Positions 1 to 7,076 of a DNA stretch of 17,365 bases are shown here, piece after piece (positions within the stretch are counted from its first letter, which is position 1; every line of letters begins with the position of its first letter). The stretch is from contig QHXL01000016.1 in NCBI GenBank assembly GCA_003222935.1, positions 8,634 to 25,998 on the forward strand, in the 5' to 3' direction. Origin of the DNA: Acidobacteriota bacterium. Its GTDB lineage: Bacteria; Acidobacteriota; Blastocatellia; Pyrinomonadales; Pyrinomonadaceae. The position numbers and the translations under genes were made by a program. The notes beneath the pieces were generated by a model that worked only from the letters and a program-made list of their open reading frames with translations, was not told where the DNA came from and made no database searches.

Positions 1-1
1 T

Positions 2-895
2 TGGCGGCGTTGGGCGAACGAGTTCGTGGATGAACTTCATCGCAACGAGCTGCCGGGTAAAGTGATTTGGAAAATGAACTGTCGAGCCGATGCAGTCGAG
101 CGTGAACTTTTCATTCGCATGCGCGATGCCGGCTTGTACCTGGTCTACATGGGTCTTGAGTCAGGCAGTGAAGAAGGATTAGAGACGCTGCATAAACAGA
201 TCACAGTCGAACAGAACATCAAGGCTGTGAACCTACTCAAAGACGTCGGCCTGATGTTTGAATATGGATTCATGCTGCTGGATCCGTCGAGTACTTTTGA
301 AAGCATTCGTGAAAACATCAACTTCCTGCGCACCATTCTCGACGACGGGTGTTTGCCGGTGACGTTCTGCCGGATGCTTCCTTACGACGGAACCCCGATC
401 AAAGATGAACTCGTTCGCACCGGTCGAATACGCGGCGACGTTTGTAATCCTGACTATGATTTTCTCGATCCGAAGATCAGCGAGTTCTACGAAGCACTGA
501 CAAAAGTGGTTAGCTTGACGGGATGGATTCACGGACTGAAGGCTGTGACAAATCAGCTCAGTTGGGCGTGGCATGAAGTGGCCACCATTGAAAGATTGTT
601 CCCTGTGTTACCCGGCATGACTGAGTATCAACAGAAGCTGCGACGAATAACTAAAGAGAGCAACGACTTCCTGCTCCGTGTTGTTGAAGACCTCTCCTAT
701 GCGTTTTCAGACGGCAGGGAAAATGTCTGGACGCCTGAAGTTGTTGAAGAGAATCGCGACCGTTTCCTCAATGAACTTTTGACCGAGCGCGATGCGTTTG
801 TTTATCGCAATGAAGGTATCATCCTCAGTACTTTGGAAGATGAAGGCACTTTGACAATAGTTGAAGAACCTACGGGTATTGGTGCAACAGTTTAA
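2..895 (+). CDS. Radical SAM protein, C-terminal part (5' end outside window)
   Basis: The reading frame is open from the left edge, so the gene is truncated at its N-terminus. A GTG at 26 is only an internal valine within WANEFVDELHR. The visible part includes the second half of a radical SAM barrel: MNCRADAV, then YMGLESGSEEGLE, the glycine/serine-rich SAM-binding strand, then FEYGFMLLDPSSTFESIRENINFL, typical of B12-binding-domain radical SAM enzymes. The CxxxCxxC cluster motif and any cobalamin-binding domain would lie upstream and cannot be checked. About 140 C-terminal residues beyond the barrel are helical and acidic, with no motif I recognise. The substrate is unknown. The gene converges on a secreted-protein gene 54 bases downstream, and I see no clear terminator between them. 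Family assignment is good; function is open. Confidence 0.8.
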   Translation, partial: WRRWANEFVDELHRNELPGKVIWKMNCRADAVERELFIRMRDAGLYLVYMGLESGSEEGLETLHKQITVEQNIKAVNLLKDVGLMFEYGFMLLDPSSTFESIRENINFLRTILDDGCLPVTFCRMLPYDGTPIKDELVRTGRIRGDVCNPDYDFLDPKISEFYEALTKVVSLTGWIHGLKAVTNQLSWAWHEVATIERLFPVLPGMTEYQQKLRRITKESNDFLLRVVEDLSYAFSDGRENVWTPEVVEENRDRFLNELLTERDAFVYRNEGIILSTLEDEGTLTIVEEPTGIGATV

Positions 896-949
896 GTAAT
901 GGGAGTGATCATCGAACCAAAGGAACAGCACCGGACCTTTTGGGGGAGA

Positions 950-1567
950 CTACTCCTGAGGATTTGGACGTTCCCATGTTGAGCTGTCGTCGTACACGAT
1001 CCTCGTTATCACAATCTGCTCAGAGTACTGGTCCTCTGGCTTTTTACCAGCCTTCGTTGCGTCAATAGTGTCTGACGGAGGAAGTATGGAGTAACCGAAC
1101 AACCTCGTGCTTTTGCCGGGTTTAATCTTTACGTCACTCCTAAACCGTCGACGACCGACCTCACGTCCAGTAGACGGATCAACGAAGACGTATTCCCAGG
1201 TGACCCAACGAATGTTTTTCGCACCGGTGTTAGTGATTTTGACTCTGTACAAATAATCGAAAGCATACCTGAGGTCTGACGGTTGGCTATCGGTGCCAGC
1301 GTTGCGGCCCGGCAAAGGGGATTGATCTTTTCCCAGGGCGGCCCTGATTCTATTCTGTTCGGCTGCCTCACTGCGGATGCGCTCTGAGCGATCCTGTGCC
1401 TCAAGGTGGCGGAGCGGGTCATCATCAAGCGCGGGATTACGTTTGGTGGTTCTACGCCAATTACTCTCTCCGACTTTAACTCCGGGCGCAGACTGCCCGC
1501 TCGAAACGGTTTGTGCTCCGCAAACGCTGCCACACAGAACGACTATGCTTAGAATCAAAGCTTTCAT
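950..1567 (-). CDS. Secreted protein of unknown function
   Basis: I place the start at the ATG whose complement is at 1565-1567. It is preceded on the minus strand by AAGGGAACT, a good ribosome site, and begins MKALILSIVVLCGSVCGAQ, a classic signal peptide with probable cleavage after CGA. A longer frame to 1621 exists but would bury the signal peptide behind 18 residues. The mature protein is about 185 residues. A basic, glutamine-rich linker is followed from about residue 100 by a beta-rich domain (YLYRVKITNTGAKNIRWVTWEYVFVD) resembling an immunoglobulin-like or late-competence-type fold with 'interaction with the environment' geometry. No catalytic motif is visible. It stands alone on the minus strand, convergent with the radical SAM gene. 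I do not recognise the family. Confidence 0.7.
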   Translation of the reverse strand: MKALILSIVVLCGSVCGAQTVSSGQSAPGVKVGESNWRRTTKRNPALDDDPLRHLEAQDRSERIRSEAAEQNRIRAALGKDQSPLPGRNAGTDSQPSDLRYAFDYLYRVKITNTGAKNIRWVTWEYVFVDPSTGREVGRRRFRSDVKIKPGKSTRLFGYSILPPSDTIDATKAGKKPEDQYSEQIVITRIVYDDSSTWERPNPQE

Positions 1568-1741
1568 AGTTCCCTTGTACCTCAACGATTTAGTGGTAGC
1601 CGCACGCGGGATCATGCTCAACTCTGGGCGACACGTGCCGGTTCCTCGTTTGATGCGGAAACAGCTATCAAAAGCAGCTTCATGAAACCTTCTGAGCCTT
1701 GTCTGTGCTCACCTGCATTCCACTTCATCCCTGCGCTCTGG

Positions 1742-1771
1742 TTGACCAGCCACAAACCCATTTGCTATAAA
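1742..1771 (+). promoter_or_regulatory. Sigma-70-type promoter of the tRNA-Asn gene
   Basis: TTGACC (1742-1747) and TATAAA (1766-1771) are separated by 18 bases, each one base from consensus. The expected start near 1778 leaves a leader of about 37 bases before the mature tRNA. Strand and position fit the tRNA and nothing else nearby. Confidence 0.65.
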
Positions 1772-1814
1772 AACCGCTCGCGTCTTTTACGCTGATGTCG
1801 ATTAGGACGCTTGT

Positions 1815-1889
1815 TCCGCAGTAGCTCAATGGCAGAGCATCCGGCTGTTAACCGGAGGGTTGTAAGTTCGAATCTTACCTGCGGAGCCA
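1815..1889 (+). tRNA. tRNA-Asn (anticodon GTT), CCA encoded
   Basis: The full cloverleaf can be folded by eye. The acceptor stem is TCCGCAG (1815-1821) with CTGCGGA (1879-1885), discriminator G at 1886 and CCA at 1887-1889. The D arm contains AGCTC..GAGC. The anticodon stem is TCCGG (1840-1844) with CCGGA (1852-1856), around the loop CTGTTAA, whose anticodon GTT at 1847-1849 reads AAC/AAU. The T arm is GTAAG-TTCGAAT-CTTAC. It is a single-gene unit with its own promoter and terminator. Confidence 0.97.
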
Positions 1890-1901
1890 AAATTTTTTAC
1901 T

Positions 1902-1924
1902 GGGAGGCCCTGGCCTCCCTTTTT
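1902..1924 (+). terminator. Rho-independent terminator after tRNA-Asn
   Basis: GGGAGGCC (1902-1909) pairs with GGCCTCCC (1912-1919) and is followed by TTTTT (1920-1924). It lies 12 bases beyond the tRNA CCA end. Confidence 0.9.
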
Positions 1925-2044
1925 ATTTGGTCAGTCGCATGGTGTCGGTCTGTCTAACAGAAAATCCGAATGCCGCTTGCACAGAGGACCAAAACGCGAG
2001 AATATCTCGAACCCGTAAATCCCCCTGTTCACAGAAAGGTTTCC

Positions 2045-2779
2045 ATGGAACGCCGCACTACATCCTGGTTTAGTCCCAACTTGAGTACACAAATGCCGCT
2101 GGTAGCTTATGGTCATGCTGGCCCACCGCTATTAATGTTCCCGACGGCAGCGGCTGATTACCTGGAATACGAACGGTTTTATCTCGTCGACGCTATTAAA
2201 CCTTTCATCGAATCAGGTAAGTTGAGAGCTTATTCCATCAACAGCGTGAATCGCTACAGCCTGTTGAATGAAGAGATGCCGGCGCCAATGAAGGCGGAAC
2301 TCCTCACTCGTTATGATCGGTACATCGTCGATGAAGTGCTACCACTAATTCGCAAAGATTGTGGCGACGGTGAGAATCGACCGTTAACTACTGGTGCGAG
2401 TCTGGGAGCGTTTCTTTCCGTGAATGCGTACTTCAAGCATCCGGATCTATTTCGCGGAGTGATTGCGATGAGCGGTAGTTATGACGTTCGCTCTTATTTG
2501 AAAGGTCACTACGACGACAACGTCTATTTCAATAACCCGGTCGATTATCTTTCAAATCTAAACGACGAGCATTTTCTGCCGATACTTCAGAAGGCCGACA
2601 AGATCTTGATCATGTCAGGGCAGGGAAATTACGAAGCTCCGGAACGAAGCCGTGCGCTTTCCGATATTCTCAATGCGAAAGGGATTCCTCACACTCTGGA
2701 TCTTTGGGGACAAGACGTCGATCACGATTGGCCGTGGTGGAGAAAGATGCTTCCGTACGCGCTGGGGAAGCTTTTGTAG
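2045..2779 (+). CDS. Esterase-like alpha/beta hydrolase
   Basis: I choose the ATG at 2045 (244 residues) over an in-frame ATG at 1970. AGAAAGG lies just upstream, and the opening MERRTTSWFSPNLSTQMPLVAYGHAG matches how this putative-esterase family usually begins (WxSPxLxxxMPLxxYGHxGxPxLxFPT). The nucleophile elbow is TGASLGAF, with Ser119 as candidate nucleophile. The likely catalytic histidine is His227 in DVDHDWPWWRKMLP near the C-terminus; an acidic partner near GQGNYEAPERS is less certain. There is no signal peptide, so it is probably cytoplasmic. Homologues are often annotated as esterase D-like or phosphonate/polyhydroxybutyrate-type hydrolases, but the substrate cannot be read from sequence. 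It converges on the PBP1A gene 91 bases downstream. Confidence 0.85.
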   Translation: MERRTTSWFSPNLSTQMPLVAYGHAGPPLLMFPTAAADYLEYERFYLVDAIKPFIESGKLRAYSINSVNRYSLLNEEMPAPMKAELLTRYDRYIVDEVLPLIRKDCGDGENRPLTTGASLGAFLSVNAYFKHPDLFRGVIAMSGSYDVRSYLKGHYDDNVYFNNPVDYLSNLNDEHFLPILQKADKILIMSGQGNYEAPERSRALSDILNAKGIPHTLDLWGQDVDHDWPWWRKMLPYALGKLL

Positions 2780-2797
2780 GTCGGTCCTGAAAAAACC

Positions 2798-2853
2798 TAT
2801 TGGTCATTAGTAATTTGACATTTTTCATAATGGAAAACGACTGATGACCAATA
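2798..2853. repeat. Inverted repeat between convergent genes
   Basis: A 14-nt arm TATTGGTCATTAGT (2798-2811) is complementary to ACTGATGACCAATA (2840-2853) at 13 positions, and the mismatch would be a G-U pair in RNA. The 28-nt loop is A/T rich. It lies between the esterase (+) and PBP1A (-) stop codons and may act as a weak bidirectional terminator, although neither side has a clean U run. The ATTGGTCATTAGT core looks like a dispersed repeat unit. Confidence 0.6.
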
Positions 2854-2870
2854 ATAATTCGTTCTAACGC

Positions 2871-5408
2871 CTAACCCTCGCCGTCACCTTTCTTGCCTTT
2901 CTTCTTAGCTGGCTCGACTTCGCGTGGTCGCGTTTGAACCGGCGGCGGAGCTTCGACTTTAGGAGTCGCTGCGTCGGGTTTAGGCTGAGGTGCGGAGGGC
3001 TCATCAGTCTTGGGTGGTGGTGGTAGCGTTACTTGATCCTGCTTGGGTTCAGTATTCGCAGGTGGTAATGCGTTTTCGTCAGATTCCTTTGCCGCATCGG
3101 CGGCGAAGTCTGCGCGTTCGGCAGCTAACTCACGTTGCCGTTGCCGGAAAAGCTCCTTCATATCTTCGGGCATGCCCGGCGCTTTTGGAAACTCTTCCTT
3201 TGGTTTGTCCTTCAAATACGTCTTCATGAAGTCGACAAACATTGGGAGCGCTCCGTGTCCACCAGTCATGTCGTTGCCGAGCGGTTTCTTCTTTCCCGGA
3301 TAACCCATCCAGACGCCAGTCACGTAAGTAGGCGTGTATCCAATGAACCAAACATCGGTGTGATCATTGACCGTCCCGGTTTTGCCTGCGATCGGAACAC
3401 CTAGCGCCTGTGCTCCTGTTGCCGTACCGTTGGTAACGACGCCGCGCATCATCGAAACCATGGTTAACGCGACGTATTCATTCATCACCTTGAACGTCGT
3501 GTGTTCCCATTCTTCAAGTGGTCCACCATCTCGATCAAGCACTTTACGAATCAAGTGAGGTTCCACGCGAATTCCCTTGTTGGGGAATGCCGAATACGCC
3601 GAGACCATCTGATCAAGAGGTACTTCAGTCGCACCTAACGCCGACGGCAAGTAGGGCGACATCGGAACCTTGATTCCAAACCGGCGCACCATCTGCGACC
3701 CTGTTTGGATACCAACCGTTTGTAACAAGTGAACTGCCGGAATATTCATCGACTTGGCGAGCGCAGTCTTCATTGGCAAATCAGCGTTGCCACTCGATCC
3801 ATCATAGTTATGTGGTTGCCAGTCACCAATGCTGATCGGTGCTCCGCTGACGGGAGTGTCCGGGGTCATTCCCCACTCGACGGCCGCTGTGTAAATGAAC
3901 GGTTTGAAACACGAGCCGGTTTGTCGATACGCCTGGACCGCATTATTGAACTTGTTCGTGTAGAAGTCGTAACCGCCAATCATGGTAACGATTTCGCCGT
4001 TTTTGGCGTTGAGTGTCATCATCGCGCCCTGGACCGCCGGCACTTGCGACAACTCGACTTTTAGTCGTCGATTTTTTTCATCGACTTCCTTGATTCCAAA
4101 CTCTGCAAGGTATCCGTTCTTGAATTCATCCTTTGGTTGTCGCTTACCCCAACCCATGTCCGCCGCAGTCAGCGTTGCGGTGAAGTTTCCGAAACGAACA
4201 GTGGCTTCATTGCGAACGCGATCGACCTTCATTATCAGGCCCATCAAGTAACGTCCAACTTCGTAGTCGTTGCCGTACCAATCGGGATGTTTGTAGTTGT
4301 TGAGTTCCTGTTGAGTCGGAAGGTTGTCAGCGTTGTTGGAAGTAGTTGGGATAATCGTGTAGCTCGAGCGCCAACCGCTGTGCGACCGGTCGTAAGTGCG
4401 TAGACCAGCGCGAACTACTTCGAAAGCTCGTTTTTGCGCGTCAACATTTATTGTCGTGTAGACGGAAAGTCCACCTTGCGCTACGCGGGTTGTGTATTTG
4501 TCTTCGAGCTCCTGGCGAATCGCTTCGACGGGATAATCAAAAGGCGACGACTTTGGCTGGGAATTGTAGTAGGCAGTGTCGGCGAGTTGGATCGGCTTCG
4601 CTTTTGCCGCGTCGGCTTCTGCCTGGCTGATAAAACCATTTTTAGCCATCAAGTCCAGTACGAGGTCGCGGCGTTCCTTGGCCCTGCCCGGATTTGACGT
4701 CGGCGAATATTCACTCGGGGCTTTCGGCACACCCGCCAGCAGCGCTGCTTCGCCCAGGGTCAAATCCTTTGCCTGCTTCCCGAAGTACGTTTCGGCACCG
4801 GCTTCCATGCCATAAGCATTCGCGCCCAGGAACATGTGGTTAACGTACAACTCCATGATCTGATTCTTGGTGTAATAGCGCTCGATCTGTAGGGCGAGAA
4901 ACCATTCGTTAACCTTGCGAGTTAGAGTCTGTTCTTTTGAAAGAAAAAGATTCTTGGTGAGTTGCTGAGTAAGTGTTGAACCACCTTCTACTTTGTCTGT
5001 CGTCAAAGTTTTCCAACCGGCACCGACAATTCGAATCGGATCAATCCCGATGTGGTCGTAAAAACGAACGTCCTCTACTGCCAGGATCGCGTTCTTGAGT
5101 ACTGGTGGAATCTCGTCATACTTCAGCGGAATTCTTTTCTCGAGCGCAAACTCTCCAATTACCGTTTCACCGTCGTCTGCATAAACACGGGTGACGACGC
5201 TGGGTCGATAGGTCGCGAGCGCCGCAACTTCATTAGCGGCAGGCGAGTAATTCAACTCGTAAGCGGCGATGATCCCGGTCAAACCTCCAGCTGCCAGTGC
5301 CAGCAGCAGGACAGTCGGCATCCAGAAGCGACTAAGCAGCGTCCGGCGTTGATCTGGCGGTGTATTGATGATTGCTTTTGGAGAGTATTTAGAGACGTTA
5401 GCAGGCAT
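2871..5408 (-). CDS. mrcA: Bifunctional penicillin-binding protein, PBP1A type (class A)
   Basis: This 845-residue inner-membrane enzyme polymerises glycan strands and cross-links peptides in peptidoglycan. The start (complement at 5406-5408) follows AAGGA five bases upstream. Residues 28-51 are the membrane anchor. The GT51 transglycosylase domain spans roughly 75-260: VEDVRFYDHIG with catalytic Glu112, EGGSTLTQQLTKN (141-153), ERYYTKNQIMELYVN and LGEAALLAGVPKAP. The transpeptidase domain contains SCFK (Ser499 nucleophile, Lys502), SMN (553-555) and KTG (676-678). Residues 310-460 hold an OB-like insert typical of PBP1A. The C-terminus from about 740 is a Glu/Lys then Pro/Lys-rich tail ending KKKGKKGDGEG, probably disordered in the periplasm. 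The SxxK motif has Cys at its second position where Thr or Ser is commoner. It is divergent from ssrA. A TATAAT on the minus strand at 5506-5511 is its likely -10 box. Confidence 0.96.
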   Translation of the reverse strand: MPANVSKYSPKAIINTPPDQRRTLLSRFWMPTVLLLALAAGGLTGIIAAYELNYSPAANEVAALATYRPSVVTRVYADDGETVIGEFALEKRIPLKYDEIPPVLKNAILAVEDVRFYDHIGIDPIRIVGAGWKTLTTDKVEGGSTLTQQLTKNLFLSKEQTLTRKVNEWFLALQIERYYTKNQIMELYVNHMFLGANAYGMEAGAETYFGKQAKDLTLGEAALLAGVPKAPSEYSPTSNPGRAKERRDLVLDLMAKNGFISQAEADAAKAKPIQLADTAYYNSQPKSSPFDYPVEAIRQELEDKYTTRVAQGGLSVYTTINVDAQKRAFEVVRAGLRTYDRSHSGWRSSYTIIPTTSNNADNLPTQQELNNYKHPDWYGNDYEVGRYLMGLIMKVDRVRNEATVRFGNFTATLTAADMGWGKRQPKDEFKNGYLAEFGIKEVDEKNRRLKVELSQVPAVQGAMMTLNAKNGEIVTMIGGYDFYTNKFNNAVQAYRQTGSCFKPFIYTAAVEWGMTPDTPVSGAPISIGDWQPHNYDGSSGNADLPMKTALAKSMNIPAVHLLQTVGIQTGSQMVRRFGIKVPMSPYLPSALGATEVPLDQMVSAYSAFPNKGIRVEPHLIRKVLDRDGGPLEEWEHTTFKVMNEYVALTMVSMMRGVVTNGTATGAQALGVPIAGKTGTVNDHTDVWFIGYTPTYVTGVWMGYPGKKKPLGNDMTGGHGALPMFVDFMKTYLKDKPKEEFPKAPGMPEDMKELFRQRQRELAAERADFAADAAKESDENALPPANTEPKQDQVTLPPPPKTDEPSAPQPKPDAATPKVEAPPPVQTRPREVEPAKKKGKKGDGEG

Positions 5409-5502
5409 AGAATTCCTTTTTCCCCCAGCCTAAATTGCCCTGAAGTGGAGCATCGGAGCAATGTGGCTAGCCACACCAGTTTCGACAGCCCCGTTTTCGC
5501 GG

Positions 5503-5530
5503 TTGATTATACCGTAGCGGAAACGCTAAT
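5503..5530 (+). promoter_or_regulatory. Candidate ssrA promoter, overlapping the PBP1A -10 box
   Basis: TTGATT (5503-5508) and GCTAAT (5525-5530), 16 bases apart, would start transcription about 14 bases before the mature tmRNA 5' end. On the opposite strand the complement of 5506-5511 reads TATAAT, a perfect -10 for the PBP1A gene, but its -35 region is poor. The two elements physically overlap. Confidence 0.4.
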
Positions 5531-5550
5531 CCGACCACAGCCGTAGGGCT

Positions 5551-5929
5551 AGAGGCGGGATTGGAAGACAACGATCGTCGCGATGCATGCCGGGCTCCCT
5601 TATGCAGCTCGTTAAAAAGCGTAGGGAAACACAATTGCCAATAACAATGAATTGGCTCTCGCTGCCTAATTAGGCGTCGGGCGTCTCACCGCAAGTTGCT
5701 CATGCGCGCGGAATGAGATGTCACTCAGATGAGCTGGCCCGCTGCTTCGGTCCGTGGCAGTAGGCGAGATAAAGTCGGACTAGCTCATGCTGAGGTCTTG
5801 TCGTTTCACTGACTCGGCACTGAGCGAAATTTTTCCCGAGCAATCGGGAGAGAAAGAGAAACGACTAAGCATGTAGACTCCTTCGGCGTTGGTTTTTGGA
5901 TCCGAGTTCAATTCTCGGCGCCTCCACCA
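5551..5929 (+). ncRNA. ssrA: Transfer-messenger RNA (tmRNA), one-piece
   Basis: tmRNA enters ribosomes stalled on broken mRNA, accepts alanine, and encodes a short degradation tag. The 3' end is tRNA-like: T arm CCGAG-TTCAATT-CTCGG, acceptor strand CGCCTCC (5919-5925), A and CCA (5927-5929). The conserved segment TAAGCATGTAGAC precedes it. The 5' acceptor strand AGAGGCG (5551-5557) pairs at six of seven positions; the terminal A-C is unpaired. GCATGCCG and TCGTTAAAAAGCG match the conserved region before the tag. The tag frame reads GGA (5625) to TAA (5667-5669), GNTIANNNELALAA, ending in the ALAA degron. An in-frame TAG directly precedes GGA, so GGA is the earliest possible resume codon. The length of 379 nt is normal. 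The GGGATTGGAAGACAACG 5' segment is less like the usual GG..TTCGAC form. I see no terminator before the Uma2 gene, whose start lies 47 bases on. Confidence 0.95.
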
Positions 5930-5976
5930 AATTAAGATCTCAAATTGCAGCCTCACGATAAACTTGGGTTTCGATG

Positions 5977-6519
5977 ATGGGCACAACAACTCACCTCATG
6001 ACTGCTGATGAATTGATCCGGTTACCAGATGACGGATATCGTCATGAATTAATAAAAGGAGAACTCCTCACGATGTCTCCGTCTGGCGCCGAACATGGCG
6101 AACTAGTCGTAAACTTGACTGCACCGCTCGCAACATACGTCAAACAGAATTGTCTTGGAGTGATTTTTGGCGCGGAAACCGGATTCAAGCTCGAGCGTGA
6201 TCCTGACACCGTACTGGCCCCCGACATAGCCTTTGTTTCCAGGGAACGTGTTTCTCTTATCCCTGCAAATTATTTGGCAATCGCACCTGACCTTGTCGTG
6301 GAAGTGATTTCACCCAGTGAACGTGAGCAGGAGGTCAAGCAAAAAACTCAACAATGGTTGGGTTTTGGAGTGCGTGTGGTCTGGTTGGTTAAGCCGAAGT
6401 CCCGGACTGTCGAAATACATCGATTGAACAATGCGGAGGTTTTGACTGTGAATGAAGTGCTGAGCGGTGAAGAAGTCGTGCCCGGTTTTGAGATTTCAGT
6501 AATCAGCATTTTCGAGTAA
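5977..6519 (+). CDS. Uma2 family protein (PD-(D/E)xK nuclease-like), first of a tandem pair
   Basis: This 180-residue protein has the Uma2/DUF820 pattern: MTADELIRLPDDGYRHELIKGELLTMSP at the N-terminus, DPDTVLAPDIAFV (Asp near 83), then APDLVVEVISPSE (Asp105, Glu109), Lys near 123, and VVWLVKPKSRTVEIH. The spacing fits a restriction-endonuclease-like fold with possible metal-binding Asp/Glu/Lys residues. The family is widespread, especially in cyanobacteria and other phyla with many copies per genome, and its cellular role is unsettled. Two ATGs sit in tandem at 5974 and 5977; I use the second because it aligns with the start of the next paralogue. The ribosome site is weak (TTGGG). It lies 47 bases after ssrA and six bases before the second copy. 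Confidence 0.87.
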   Translation: MGTTTHLMTADELIRLPDDGYRHELIKGELLTMSPSGAEHGELVVNLTAPLATYVKQNCLGVIFGAETGFKLERDPDTVLAPDIAFVSRERVSLIPANYLAIAPDLVVEVISPSEREQEVKQKTQQWLGFGVRVVWLVKPKSRTVEIHRLNNAEVLTVNEVLSGEEVVPGFEISVISIFE

Positions 6520-6525
6520 CTAGCG

Positions 6526-7071
6526 ATGAGCACCTCAACTCACCTCATGACTGCTGAAGAGCTATTCCATTTACAGGATGACGGACTTCGGCACGAACTA
6601 ATTAAGGGAGAACTCCTCACAATGTCTCCACTTGGCGAAGAGCACGGCGCGGTAACCCTGAACCTCGCATTCCTGTTAGCACAGCACATCAGACCGCTAA
6701 AGCTGGGCACTTTGTACGCGGGAGACACAGGGTTCAAACTGGAAAGCGATCCAGATACGGTATTAGCCCCTGACGTAGCTTTCATACGCCGCGAACGAGT
6801 CGGAGCTTTGTCGAAAGGGTACCGTCCAGGAGCGCCTGATTTGGTTGTCGAAGTGCTTTCACCCGGCGATAGGAAGGGTAAAGTGGAAGAGAAGACATCG
6901 AGGTGGTTAAGGCTGGGCGCGTTAGCGGTGTGGTTGGTAAACCCCCAGACAAAGACTGTCGATGTGCGTCTCTCTAATGGTGGTAGAAAACTGCTTGGTG
7001 AAAACGACGAACTCACTGGAGATGAGATTGTTCCGGGATTTCGTGTTCTCGTTTCAGAAATCTTTGGCTGA
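6526..7071 (+). CDS. Uma2 family protein, second of a tandem pair
   Basis: This is a 181-residue paralogue of the gene just upstream. By hand alignment a little over half of the residues are identical, including all candidate catalytic positions: DPDTVLAPDVAF, APDLVVEVLSPGD and Lys of EEKTSRW. The longest identical run is RHELIKGELLTMSP. The N-termini align residue for residue (MGTTTHLMTADEL against MSTSTHLMTAEEL), which supports both starts. Divergence is scattered with no frameshift, so both copies appear to be under selection. The ribosome site is weak, and translation may be coupled to the upstream gene, whose stop is six bases away. The stop at 7069-7071 is five bases before the murI start. 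A nuclease-like role is family knowledge; the actual target is unknown. Confidence 0.87.
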   Translation: MSTSTHLMTAEELFHLQDDGLRHELIKGELLTMSPLGEEHGAVTLNLAFLLAQHIRPLKLGTLYAGDTGFKLESDPDTVLAPDVAFIRRERVGALSKGYRPGAPDLVVEVLSPGDRKGKVEEKTSRWLRLGALAVWLVNPQTKTVDVRLSNGGRKLLGENDELTGDEIVPGFRVLVSEIFG

Positions 7072-7076
7072 CCTTT

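Noticed and set aside
3043..3303. Plus-strand frames opposite the PBP1A gene
   Set aside because: They are antisense shadows of a gene with complete motifs and lack family resemblance or ribosome sites.
5551..5929. Split or permuted two-piece tmRNA
   Set aside because: The acceptor halves lie in normal order at the two ends, with the tag frame between them, as in a one-piece gene.
5780..5989. Minus-strand 69-residue frame containing WWRRRELNSDP
   Set aside because: It lies mostly inside the tmRNA gene; this peptide is what the antisense of the T arm and CCA end gives and is a common false gene call.
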